64,000 nt of DNA from Triops longicaudatus (taxonomy: Eukaryota > Arthropoda > Branchiopoda > Notostraca > Triopsidae), in the NCBI GenBank assembly GCA_022885665.1, contig JAGQDJ010000023.1, positions 248,001-312,000 of the forward strand. Reading direction: 5' to 3'. This document shows, in pieces, positions 36,091-48,400 of the stretch (positions are counted from its first letter, which is position 1; every line of letters begins with the position of its first letter). Below the pieces are notes generated by a model that was given only the letters and a program-made list of their open reading frames with translations, ran no database searches and had not been told where the DNA came from. The position numbers were made by a program, and so were the translations under genes.

Positions 36091-37240
36091 ATGAAGTTGA
36101 CAATACTAAAACTTATGTTGATCACCTTGGTAAGTTTAACCGTACCGATATGGACAGACATGTAGCAATGTTGTTAATTGCTTGCAGGTAATGGCAAAGA
36201 ACGCCAATGGCAGAACATGGAATGGAAAACTATCAAATTCTAGACGCTTTGTAGCTCACCTTTATGATTTTGGCAATCGTCAAGCAGCCACTGATTCTAC
36301 AAGCTCGACGGACAGTACAACGGCTACTGTTACGGTGTCTGCTACGTCCACTCTATCCAGTACTACCGTTGCCACTTCTAGTTCTACAGACTCGTCTACT
36401 GCAGCTGCGTCAACTAGTACAGATACGACTACTCCCTCAACCACCCAACCTACTACCACAGTTTCGTCAACGACTATAGTTTCGACAAACCCATCACCTA
36501 CCCAACCGAGTACGGCAGCTTCGACAACATCAGGAATGAGCAGTGCGTCAGTTGATCAAACGACTTCGACAACAGCAGGATCAAGTAGCGCTTCAACTCC
36601 TCGTACTACCCAATCTCCTACCGCCACAACCCCTAGTAGCGCCCCACCAACTAGCGCTACAAGTCCTAGTACCTCTCCGTCACCCACAACCACCGCATCT
36701 ACTACTAGCACTCCACTATCCAGCAGTCCCCTACCACCAAACAGCGTTCCACCGACTGGCAGTCCTTCACCACCCAGTAGTCTCCCACCAGCAAGCAGTT
36801 TAAGGCCACCTAGCAGTCCCCCACCAATCACTAGCGATCCACATCCTAGTAACGACACAGAACCTACGAACGACCCATCACCCAGCACTGAACTCCCTCC
36901 AAGCACTCATTCGCATCCCACAAATATTCCACCGTCTAGTAGTGTATCACCTAGTAGTATTCAAACACCCACGAGTCTTTTTCCTACGAGGAGTCCTTCG
37001 CCATCAGAAGCAAGTCAGTCGTCTCCTAGCTCCAACTCTAGTCCATCCTCGCCTGCCAGTACGCCTTTAACATCGACTGAGAAATCGACAAAATCCCCTA
37101 CCAAAAAGCCCCCCAAAAAGCCGACGAAATCGACTAAAAAGCCGAACAAATCGACTAAAAAGCCGAACAAATCGACCACAAAACCCGCCAAGAAGCCTGG
37201 GAAAGGAAAGACGCCCGTGAATAAAACGACCAAGAAATAA
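36091..37240 (+). CDS. Secreted mucin-like Ser/Thr/Pro-rich protein
   Basis: Two exons, 36091-36129 and 36188-37240, give 363 residues. The 13-residue first exon plus the start of exon 2 make a signal peptide (MKLTILKLMLITL then VMAKNANG). Residues about 50-310 are almost only Thr, Ser and Pro, with irregular short repeats (TTS, PSS, SPP), so dense O-glycosylation is expected. The last 55 residues are Lys/Pro/Thr-rich, with near-perfect 24-base repeats coding KSTKKPNK. No cysteines or chitin-binding domain were seen, so a peritrophin is unlikely. It is probably an extracellular matrix, cuticle or gut-lining mucin. The Lys-rich tail could bind polyanions. The function is inferred from composition only. 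Confidence 0.72.
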
Positions 37241-37368
37241 CAAATTACGTTACTGTTACATTTATTTAATTATTAGTAACGGCGAACATTTTTACATAAA
37301 TTCTCTATACACAGTCCTGTATATAACCAGTTTGCAAATTCTGCACACATTTTAGGCTCCAACATAGC

Positions 37369-37374
37369 TTTATT
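37369..37374 (-). terminator. Poly(A) signal of the SLC15A4-like gene
   Basis: AATAAA on the minus strand, about 50 bases past the stop. Another lies at 37261-37266. Confidence 0.55.
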
Positions 37375-37422
37375 TAGTCTACATTCCGCATTTCTATACA
37401 CGGTAGTTGTAAACACTCAATA

Positions 37423-40081
37423 TTATACACTATTATGCGTATCAAGACCTCGTCTCACTTTTCTTCTAACCTCAGTTCGATAAACAGGAATAAAGTTAGT
37501 AGGTATATCGAAGCTTCCTACACTTACAGCCAAACTTGCTTCAAGATCCTTAACACCGATGTCGTCTTCATGAGGCTCATTACAAACAGGTGTTACGCAA
37601 AGGAAAATTAACAAAGCAATTGTTTGGATTAAACTTAATGTGTAACAGAAGAAGTCCATATGACCGTCGTTGAAGTTCTCGTTCGTAGCAATCCAATTCA
37701 AGCCTGATTTCGCCATCAAACCAACTAAAGCGACACCTGAGAAAGACCCAATTCCTTCCATGGCAGAATACAGACCCATAACTAGGCCTTGAAGAGCTTT
37801 TGGAGATGAACAGTAAGCAAACTCCAAGCCTGGCTCAGGAAAAGTTCGGGTAATTTCCCCACGTTGTAACTGCAGATTCACGCAGGATTACGATAATATT
37901 ACTTACCGGCAACTCCAGCAAACACTTCTGCAGCACCGACCATACAGTACTGCGGAATTTGCCACCAAATAGCAAGTTCCGCAGCGTCATAAACCGTTCC
38001 ACTAATGTTCTGACTTAGCTGATCTCTGCAACGCCGTTATTTAATTAATATTCTTACTGAATGAAGATAATCAAACAAAATGTACCCTTTTTTCCAAATG
38101 TTAAGTCGAAAATGCTCCACAATACCAGCCAAACCAGATGCAAGCACACTGGCCAACATTCCAAACACTACACAATTTAACATTTTCAAGTTATGTTCGT
38201 TCGCACACTAACATACTTATCCTCTCTCGATTGGAAGGAGTCAACCGTTTTTTATCCAAGAACGGATACACGACGCCGTTTAGTAATGGTACAGACACCA
38301 ATATGAAGGCCTGGTTAAACAACGTCAACCACGCAGCAGGCACCTAACGGTTTAGAAACATTTGCTTCACTGGTAGTTGCTCTGTTAATGTTCAATGACA
38401 TAAATTAAAGTAATATACCCTGAACAGTTTTTCGCCTTCGCCATAACTAATACGCATATGCAAGCCCTGGGCTTGGAAGCTTGTCGACATTTGGAAGTAT
38501 ACTAACCAATACGGCATCAGAATGACAAAGAAAAACACGATTTTCCCAAATTTGCGTACATCATCCACTGTTGCTCCATGATATTCGCCGCCAAATTGCA
38601 CTTTAGCATAATCTAACCAGGTTGGGGAGGGACTTAGTACAGTAGACCTCCGATGAATGAGCGGAGAACTAGAAAGTGGAAAATAAGAGCCATACAATCT
38701 AAAAATGAAACAAAAAAAATATTGCGAAACATACTACCTTTGCAAGCTCTCGCTTGTCCTGCACCTGCTCTTAAGTCCTTGGAAGATTATACAGACTAGA
38801 TTGGTTAAGAGAGACCCTTGTGGTCTGTGAACGATATAGAACCGGCGGCCAGCAACGAATATGATAAGCGCGCTAAACAGCGCAATTGTACAAGTGCCAT
38901 ACGCGACCATAAAGCCAAAAGTATAGTACTCGTCAACGAACGATAGGACGGTAACTCCTACGAAGCTTCCAAAGTTCGCGCACCAGTAATACCAGGTGAA
39001 AAACTTGCGTACAGAAGTTTCTCCACCAGCACGAGTCTTCATAAGGATTTACAACTAAGCCAATAAAGACTACGAGAAATGTGGTTACATGATATTACTT
39101 GTTCTGCGCCGAAGGCGTGTATGTTGGAACGCACAAAACCAACAGCCAATCCGATGAGTGTTATTATTACATATACGTGGATTTGACAAGGTGAAGAAGC
39201 TAAGTCTACAGACTCTGCGGAAGTTTTCAGTAACGACGAAGGTACAGCAAAATGAGATTGAAAGTAGGAACGTAACTTAGGGGAATCAGAAGGATCTATT
39301 ATCCCGTTATGATTGGCGCTAATACTACAACCCCATTCAGCAAAGGCGTTAGCCGTCAAGGCAGTAAGTAAACCAAAGCCTGTTATGTACAAAATGTATC
39401 CAATAACTATGGCTTTGAACCTTCCAAGACAAGAATCCGACAACCAGCCAGCCAAGGGGGAAGAAACGTACGTTATTCCATACAGCACGTAAATGGCAGT
39501 CATTGCCTCGAGTGTGTTCCATGACTGCACCTAAAATTCAAAACACTAAGCATTAAATAGAAAAGCATGTAAATAAATATCCGAAACTACCACTTTTAGA
39601 CTCTTGAATACAGACATATAACGCGGGTTTCAGCATAGTTTTTAGGGAGAAACTATTTATGAAACGTGTTAATTTTCTGTCAGTTTTTTTAATATTCTTC
39701 ATACATATTGGAATATGGTTTAATAATATTGTAGTTAAATTGTAGTAAAAAAAATAAATAAAATTCCCATTACAGTTGAAAAAATGTTTAATAACATGAC
39801 ATGGCCCATATTTTACGCCAAATATTGCCATAAGGGGAAATTCTTCGTCAACAAATTTGAAATAAATTATAGAAAGCCTCTCGTTAGCTTACTTCTGATC
39901 GACCCTTGTTCAGGTAGAAGAAAAAGTTCATGACTAGTGCATAATAGGCGAAGCGTTCGAGCGTAATAGAAGCGAGAATGACCACTCCTGCGAATTTGGC
40001 TCGCCTTGGGTCCCACGGCAGATAAGTGGAGTTGTCTACATGGTCACGAAGGAGCGGCTCACTTTCGTTTGTGACTGTCAT
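37423..40081 (-). CDS. Proton-coupled oligopeptide/histidine transporter, SLC15A4-like
   Basis: POT/PTR family transporter, which moves di/tripeptides or histidine with protons. SLC15A4 relatives sit in endolysosomes. The eight exons (minus) are 40081-39893, 39530-39099, 39036-38738, 38698-38419, 38343-38217, 38167-38086, 38025-37907 and 37829-37423; 644 residues. An N-terminal EPLLRD dileucine-type motif (lysosomal sorting) is followed by LERFAYYALVMN, LAGWLSDSCLGRF (family signature), GFVRSNIHAFGAEQ, FTWYYWCANFGS, WWQIPQYCMVGAAEVFAG and LEFAYCSSPKALQGLVMGLY. The acceptor at 37830 follows GAGCCAG and restores GLEFAY. The more upstream AG at 37877 would break the frame. Closest by motif to SLC15A3/A4; the substrate is not shown by sequence. 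Confidence 0.88.
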
Positions 40082-40644
40082 AACTAATTTTCAAAACAAA
40101 TGTATTACTTACATATAAGCTAAACTTTCGATAAGAATTTACTACCGTAAGGCATAAGTCACCTATCTGCGTTCTGTAAAAGATTATCATTTATCACGTA
40201 ATACGGTAGGTGCTATCTTGCCGTAATTTGCGACTTGTTCGAACACCATCATGTGTATTTGTTTTTAACCTTGGTTTTAGTTACAAACACCAGGCGCTGC
40301 ACAATTCTAGTTCACACAAAGGATTTCATTGGCTAATTCAAAAGTGACAAACAAGTTGGCGGGCTCCGTTGCCTATTGGATTTAACTCGCGAACCGTCAT
40401 TCAACCACGCATCGCGCGCGCTAAATTTTCGGGAAGAAAGGAGCGGTTTTGTGTTGAAAACAAGGTTCAAATTTTTCGTTTAAGGTAAGAAAAGTCGCTA
40501 AATTCCAACGTTTATCAGTTTCTGTACTTAAAATTTTGTTTTTAATCATAGGCGTGACTGGCTGGACGGCTTAATCACATTTTATCACAAATTTTGTTAT
40601 TTTGTACTGCTCGTGCATTGTGCATAACGTGAATAATGGCGAAC
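40082..40644. promoter_or_regulatory. Bidirectional promoter with E2F and CCAAT elements
   Basis: The divergent transporter and CDK1 share about 560 bases. It holds an E2F-type site TTGGCGGG (40356-40363) flanked by two inverted CCAAT boxes, ATTGG at 40328-40332 and 40375-40379, with a TTTAACTCGCG just after. This cluster is typical of cell-cycle promoters such as CDK1 in other animals. The motifs are seen; the function is inferred. Confidence 0.6.
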
Positions 40645-41861
40645 ATGGATGATTTTCTGAAAATTGAAAAGATTGGCGAAGGTAAAACTAGCCTGTCGTG
40701 CGATTATTATGTAATTTGGGGATAATTAGGTACCTACGGTGTGGTATACAAGGCGAAGAATAAAAAAACAGGTCAGATTGTTGCCATGAAAAAAATTCGA
40801 CTGGAAAGTGAAGAAGAGGGTGTACCGTCCACAGCCATTCGAGAAATCTCTCTCTTAAAAGAGCTTCAGCATCCCAATATTGTGTGGTACGTGAATAAGT
40901 CACATTTTTTTCTGTTATAAGTTAAACGAAATTAATTTGCAATTTTGGTGGTATTTTTCATCTTCCTTTTCAGCCTGCAAGATGTTCTTATGCAAGAATC
41001 TAAGCTTTACCTTGTGTTTGAGTTTTTGTCCATGGATTTGAAAAAGTTTATGGATACCATTCCTGCTGGTCAGTATATGGATCGCATGTTGGCCAAAACT
41101 TATTGCTACCAGGTAACAAACGTGCCTACTTGAAATAATGTCCCGTTAACGATGTTTCGACTTCAGATTATCCAAGGAATCCTCTTTTGCCACCAACGTC
41201 GTGTATTACACAGAGACCTGAAACCGCAAAACTTGTTGATTGATAGCAATGGTGTCATCAAGATCGCCGATTTCGGTTTAGCTCGAGCATTTGGCATCCC
41301 TGTTCGCATTTACACTCATGAAGTAAATCTTATTTTTAAATTCCTCACGTTTGGGATGTTTTTACCATTGATTTTCTCGTAAGGTTGTTACTTTGTGGTA
41401 TCGTGCTCCGGAGGTCCTTCTAGGCTCGCCCCGTTATTCTTGCCCTATCGACATGTGGTCCATCGGGTGTATCATGGCTGAAATGATTACTAAGCGTCCT
41501 CTTTTCCAAGGCGACTCAGAAATTGACCAGCTTTATCGTATCTTTCGGTGGGTAGCAGTGCAAAGATAGTAAGGAACTCCTGCTTATAACTGGTATCTGG
41601 GTCATTTGCAGGGTAATGAAGACACCTACAGAAGACATCTGGCCTGGTGTATCCAAAATGCCCGACTACAAAGCTACATTCCCCAACTGGACAACCTTCA
41701 ACTTGCCCAACCAAGTGAAGAATTTAGATTCTGTTGGCTTAGACCTGTTGCAGCAAACGCTGGTCTACGACCCCGCTCACCGCATTACAGCCAAAGAAGC
41801 TTTGCAGCATCCGTGGTTTGCCGACGTGGACAAAGATAAGCTTCCTGCGAAAAACTGCTAA
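40645..41861 (+). CDS. CDK1: Cyclin-dependent kinase 1 (Cdc2)
   Basis: Master Ser/Thr kinase of mitotic entry, partner of cyclins A and B. Exons 40645-40681, 40730-40886, 40974-41112, 41167-41322, 41384-41547 and 41612-41861 give 300 residues. Features: GEGTYGVVYK with the inhibitory Thr/Tyr pair, MKKIRL (ATP Lys), GVPSTAIREISLL (perfect PSTAIRE cyclin-binding helix), HRDLKPQN, DFGLARAFGIPVRIYTHEVV with the activating Thr, WYRAPEVLLGSPRYS and DPAHRITAKEAL. The perfect PSTAIRE and the GIPVRIYTHE loop favour CDK1 over CDK2. An in-frame ATG nine bases upstream (40636, MANMDDF) is possible. I prefer MDDFLKIEK, which matches the conserved start. AATAAA occurs at the stop and at 42098. Confidence 0.97.
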
Positions 41862-42492
41862 ATAAAACTCTCCATGAATGCAACAGAGGAAGGCTGCAAA
41901 ATCATTCTTGTAATGTACTATACAAGACGAACAAGTGAATTTCTTTAAAATGTCCGCATGAGCGGAATTTACCTGTCTGCGATATCAGCTGGGACCATTT
42001 TCTTGCGCTCCACTATCCTCTATCGTTATACACTAATTTAACTGGGGTTTCATGGTTTCTTTATATAAAGCGAAAATGAGATTGAAGTTTCAGGCAGAAT
42101 AAATCAAAGTTGAAAAAGACGAACAGTCGCAAGTTTTTTATTATTTCTCCCTGTAATAGTTACAACAGCAACCTTATGAAAAACGTAACTGGATTGATTA
42201 TTTGTCAAAATAATGCGAGAGAAAAAGGCTTGGATATGACATGACAACTTTTATGTACACGGATATCTTGCGAAAGTCTAACTTGGAACACAGCGGATTA
42301 GAAAAAGCCAGGGTCAAACCGTCACAAACAAAGCTATCATTTTGATGAATTCACGTGCTTTATCACGCTTCAGTCTCAGTGTCTCAGGAAAAAGCGATTA
42401 ATAATTCGTACGAAGGGATTTTGGCGCACTCGTGTTTAGCATAGACGACGCTCCAAGACAGGGGACGGATCACTGTACTCTACAACGTTCTT
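41862..42492. other. Gap between convergent CDK1 and KAT6 3' ends
   Basis: 3' UTR sequence of both genes. AATAAA on plus near 42098-42103 fits CDK1. AATAAA on minus at 42137-42142 fits KAT6. No coding was seen. Confidence 0.6.
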
Positions 42493-45400
42493 CTACCGTC
42501 TGTTCAATTGGACCAGGTTTCCGTTAATGTACGGATAAGGGGCATAGACTCCCGGCGTGGCCGTACGCTGATCTTGGTACTGAGCCTGCGCGGCATGACT
42601 GTGGGGGCTACCGTGACTATGGTGTGGATGCATGTTCATCATATTCATCCCCATTTGCACAGGCAATTGACTCGGCGGGTTCATGAAGCCGGTGTTGGCT
42701 GCAATATAGTTGGCTGGGTTCAAGGCTTGGTGCTGCGCCACGCCTACACCCGGGACGCCCATGCCCATGCCCATACTTACACCCATTCCCATTCCCAAGT
42801 TGCTCATCGACATCCGATAGCCACCTAAGGTTTGATAATCCGCCATCAGCTGAGGGTTGATAGTCACATTGGGTGATCGTTGGGAGTTGCTATTCCGTGA
42901 CCTGGCTGACCCGCTGTTGCCGCCACTCCCTCCTCCTGCGCCTCCTCCACCTGTCACTGCTGCTGCTCCATGGCTGCTTGATTGCTCTCTACTATGTGCA
43001 GCAGGCGTGGGTACAGGTGTGATACTAGGGGACAAGCCTAGCCCTAAGTTGGAAGGGGCGCCGGGTCCCGGGCTAGGAACTGGTAAGGGTGAAGGCACAG
43101 TACTTTGGTAATATTTGTGATAGGACGCAGTCATCGAAGGCTGGCTGATGGAGACAGGCGGCGGAGTGCCTACTATGCTGTGGACATGAGTATGCCCCAT
43201 GGTTCCGTGCGAGGCAGCTCCTAACGCGTGCAAATGAGAGGGCGGTGGAGTAGGGTTGGGAGGAGGGGTCATGGTATGGTGACCCGCCGGTCCGGTGGCG
43301 TCTACTAGACCGTTGGTTAGCTGCTGAAGTTTGGCTAAACTACAGGACGCTGAGGCTGCTGGACTAGGCGACGCGGCTGGCAGATATTGTCTACCTTGCG
43401 CAGTGATGCTGGGCGTCGCTGCATTTACCGGAGACGGCTGACCGTAATAGTTCGGGGACGGTGACGGAGCCGCTGCAGCGGCCGTGGCAGGCGAGGCCGT
43501 GCTAACAGCTGCGTTGGTAGGATGAGGCGTGGGACACGGTGGAGGAGCTGGCGCGATAGGGGTGTAACGATGGGTGGTAGACCGACGGTTCGACTTGGTG
43601 TTGGTAGTTTCCTGCACCGGGGTAGAATTGGTGTTCGACGAGCTATTCGCGCGATGAACGACCGACGACATGGAAACGTAGGTCGACCCCGCGCTTCCAC
43701 CAGGCGTTGTCGTATACCCCAGAGGTGACGCCACCGCCATTTGGGGTACAATGTAAGTGGCAGGGGTGGACATCATAGTACCATGGTGAATGTGTCCCAT
43801 ACTCATGCCCATGCCCATTTGACTGGCCGTGAGTCCATAGCCGCCGGTGACAGAACCGAACCCGGACTGAAACATTTGAAATTGCTGTTGTTGTTGTTGA
43901 TGCTGCTGTTGTTGCTGGGCCAAACAGTGCTGATGCTGTTGCTGAATCTGCTGTACCGCTTGTTGCTGGAGCTGCTGCGTGGCTTGTTGCTGCAGCTGGT
44001 GCGACGCTTGTTGTTGCACCTGCGCCGATTGCTGCAATTGAGACGGCGACGCGGAATGTTGAGGAGGAGTCATGGGATTGGCATGAGACGGCGAGGGCGC
44101 CAATCTCTGCATTGTCGCTAACTGTTTTTGCTGCTGCTGTTGTTGTTGTTGCAGATTTTGTTGGGGGGATGAGGTTCCTACCGGTGTATGACTGCTCTGA
44201 TTACGATGCCGGTGTTGACGTTGTTGCTGATTGGCTACGACGGTGTTAGTAGAGGCCGCATTTTGGTTGGTGGATGGATTGGAATTCGTTGCTGGATGCA
44301 TCTGTGGGGAGTTAGGGTAGATAGCTTGGGTGTTGTTGGTATTTTGTTGTTGTTGTTGTTGCTGAGCTTGAATGGGATTACTGAGCATCATATTGTGGTT
44401 ATGGTAATGTTGGTGGACTTGATGTGGGGAAAGGAGCGGCTGCTGTTGCTGATTATTCTGGATGTACTCACCACAAGAGCTGTTCAACATCTGTTGAGGT
44501 TGTTGTTGCTGATTTGCGTTGCTGTTGTTTCCAGGCGTGGAAGGCGCAACTGATTCATTACTGGGTAAAGATCGAGGGGATTCGACAGACGCAGAATTGT
44601 TTTCCGCGTCATTGGCGGGATAGCTATGCAACGAATGAACCGAACCTGTAGTGGACTCCGGAGTGTAGACACCCAAACTGTGGTTCTGTAATGGTGATGC
44701 TATCGTAGCAGTATTGGACTGTTGCTGATTTTGCTGCAGAGAACTGGTGTTCGCATTAGCTACTGGAGATGGTAACGTAGTTCCAGTTGCGACAGGCGTG
44801 GTAGCGAGCGAGTTCTGCTCTTGTAAACCAGTAGAATTATCTTCTGCGACTGTGTTTAACACACAATCTGAGACGGGGGTTTTGATATTTTCCGTTTCTT
44901 TCCCTTGGTCGGTATTTTCAGTCTCTGCCAGTGCCGTTGTAGGTTCGGTTGTGTCTTGTGCCTCAACATCTTCCTGCATTGATGCATTGTTGGTTTCTGA
45001 AGAAGTCTCGGAAGGCTCTTCCATGCTTTCTTCGTGCAGTGACACATTGCTTGTGGGCATCGCCTGTTCTGGTTCCGGCTCCAATTCCTGCTGCTCTTTC
45101 ACAGCAAGGGGTTCGTCCGGTGTTAGTTCGTTTGCCTCATCAAGTTTAGCTTCCACGTGGTCACTATCGTTCAGTTCTTGGGGGACTGGGTCTTCCGTGG
45201 TATCTTTGATAGGCGTAACAAGATTTTCCTCCGGAGCCGGTGGTTGACTGACTTTTGTGTTACCACCTTCCTCGACTTCTTCCTCGTCGCTATGCTTTTC
45301 AGCAGTTTCTGACATTGCACGCTCTCCATCAGAATCCACTTCATCGGATTCCGGTACATGTTTTTCCTCTGTCGTTTCTTCTTGCATTGGTTCAGGTGCC

Positions 45401-48400
45401 GGTTCTTCAACTTTGGGTTTTTTGTTCGCCATTTTACGCCGACCCTTGGCCCCTTTGCGTTTCTTCGATCCCGTACGATTTCTTGACCGGTCAGCCTTGA
45501 CTTTCGATTGGTGTGCCAACTCCGGCTCGACCGGTTGCTGTGGTGTTGGTAAGGGGGTAACAGTCGCAGGCATAGGTGCCTGTTTACTTTCTTTCGCGAC
45601 GCTCTCCTCCTTAACACTAGAGTTGAATTGCAAATCTTCAGTATTTGCGGCTACAATAGGAGGGGCTGATTTCTTCCCTTTTCTTCTACCTGGTCTCCAC
45701 GCTTCGCCATTGTCCGCTTCAGTCACAGGGACGGGTTCACAGGGTAGATGTTCCTTAATCGGCTCGGGCTGAACAGCTGTGCTACTTGTTTCCTTTTTCT
45801 TCCGTGAAGCAGCTCTATCAGTCTTCAATCGTTTCCTCGGAGGCGTTGGAACAGTTTTGTCTTCTTCGAGTTCTTTTTCTTCAACTTCTTCAATTTTGAC
45901 TTCACTTTCCCTCGCGGTCTTGAGACCTTTCTTTCTGCCAGAAGTCTTTGACGTGCTTTTCTCCGGCCGTGCAACTTGTACAGACTCTTCGGAAAGAGGA
46001 GAGGAATCAGGCGCTGGCGAGATTAATGTCTTTTGGGATCGTTTCCGGTTGGTTGTTTTCTTGGCGACTGGGGTGGAAGGAACCTCTTTTTTCGGTTTGG
46101 CTTCAAGTTGCTCTTCAACTTCTTCCTCGGATGCTGAACTGTCTTCATCACTTGGCGGCGCGGTGCTACCACTAATCAAAGGTGACCACCGTAAACACTC
46201 GGGATCTAAATCAATGCGAGAGGTGCTCTTTGCCACGCGCTCTGCATATTGATCGACTTGGCTCCAATCAATTGACAAGACAAACCTATTAGAATAGGAA
46301 TATGCGTATTACGGTGTGGTCATTTATTTTGAAGTTAACATCGCTTACTTTCCGTCGGGTTTCCTTTTCATCATGTTAAGCATGACGAACGTTGCCGCGA
46401 TGTCTTGCGTGGTCATTGCCGTCTCGCGACTCAGGTTCTGAATAGAGAGCCTACCGTCGTTGCGATGCATGTGGAGGTGCTCCAATATGATTGACCTCCA
46501 GTACGCATGATAGCTAACGCGCCCGAGGTCTGATAAAGGCTTTTCCGGTGTACCTGCTTGATCTTCGCGTTTTGACAGCAAATAACCTGCGAATTTTCAA
46601 TTCATGCATAAATGCGTTTTACCAGGAAAACTATACGCTATAGTCAATGATACAAGCAAATGCGATTTAATATTGAAACAAAGCTAAATATAGTCTTCGA
46701 GGGGGTTGAGAGGGTGAAAGGGGGGGGGGGCTCATGGAACTCAGAGAGCGTTAAACGAAATAGTTTTCACATATTTTCTCCAGGTAAGAAATTTATATAA
46801 AAAAATACTGGCGTAATTCGGAAAAATTAAGACTTGAGTTTATTCATCCATAACTCCCAAGGTTAACTTTCTCTGCATCAATTTTAAGGTTAGTGTAAAA
46901 GAGCATTACAATTAGTGACCAAAGATGCTAAGTGAAGAAACATTATTTTCTTTTCTCTGTAACAAGGTTGTGTGATGAACACAGGCCCTGAATTTAGTCG
47001 CTGATGTGGGAAAATTCTTTCCGGTGTCTCTGCACGCTAAATCATGTTCTGGGTTCTTTGTGGGAGTTTTTAAAGACCAAGCTTCTAGAAACAATCACAA
47101 CTCTGTCTGACTTCGACAACGTCGCCTAAAAGAATTATTTACTCTTCCATTAAGAAAGCCGTACCTTACTCCTGATTAGTGCACATAAGGACACATTTCA
47201 AACCTTGACTTGATAAGGCGAATGGTAAATGTTTTAATGCTATCAAGTCTACGGTAGATTTTCGAAATCATCATTCTGTTGTGTTTTCTATTATTGTCTA
47301 AAGCAGTTTTGTCACCATTCCGGTGTTACAGATCTTGTAATTGCTCGTGCATTTTTACTTTTTAAAATTCTTCGGCACTCGTCAGGTTCACACATACTAG
47401 TCAACCAAAACTGTGAGCTAAATTATTTCATGCGACTGTCGTTATTAAAAGAGTTATCAATGAACACTGAATTAATTCCGTCAACTGTTGACAAATACAT
47501 TTAGATTGGAAGGGGTGCTAATCATATTTTGCAGAAGAAAACAGCAGTTTTCACGAGAAAAAAAATTGTCATGACGTTTGCGCATTGCGCAAGTAATGCC
47601 CAAACAGTTTCTTCAACATAAAAGTTTCTTCAAAATATACCTATTTAGACTACTACAAAATACTGGTTTGACTGACACATAAGAACATCAAACATAAGAG
47701 CGTTAAAACAGAACCCGAGCCGTGTCACATAACTGCTTTTCGAAGAGCGCTACAAGGTTATCGCGTTTTTCTCGATAAATGGTTTACGCTAAACAGCTCG
47801 TGAGCGGTCCAGCATTATTTAGGAAGTGTAAAAAAGTTTGCACGGGACACGAAAGAAATTAGTGTAAAAACTTACTAAAATGGATGAGGAAACGTCCATA
47901 ACCCTGGCGTTGGTACTGAGGCATTGTCATGATACATGACACATTGTATTTCTGCTGACAGTGCTTCTCTTTGGAAAAGTAGCCCACTAAGTGGCATCCC
48001 TGCAAATTACAATGCAAAAGTTATTAAGCTGAAGTACCGCGATAAACGTTTTGAATTTACCTTTCTATCATTAACTGTAAGTACATAGAACAGGAAAGGC
48101 TCCACATCGTAATACAAGGTTTTATGATCCAAGAATAACTTAGCCAGTAAACACAGATTTTGACAATAAATCTTATTTACATTTCCATCCACCTGAAAAT
48201 ACAAATTGATTAGAACACTTTAGAACAATCTAACAAACAACTGCTTAACGCTAAATACCTCAAATACAGAGATGTTGGCTCTTCGATATATCTCTGTGGC
48301 AGGCGGATGTCTCCAGGTACATTTTAAGGCATGGTGTTCAAGAATAGCTCGACTTTTCATATACTTGAGGCAGAACTCACAGATAAAAAGTTTCGGGAGC

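Noticed and set aside
36556..36906. Minus-strand Gly/Val/Leu-rich frame opposite the mucin.
   Set aside because: Reverse complement of Thr/Pro/Ser repeats. It has no start context or splice support.
39553..39831. 92-codon minus-strand frame between SLC15A4-like exons 1 and 2.
   Set aside because: It lies in an AT-rich intron. The flanking exons join in phase 0 without it.
42508..46252. Many long plus-strand open frames opposite the KAT6 tail (for example 43741-44121, 44747-45247, 45257-45772).
   Set aside because: They are antisense shadows of CAG/CAA-rich glutamine and Ser/Pro coding, giving Leu-, Cys- or Ser-rich nonsense with no family resemblance.
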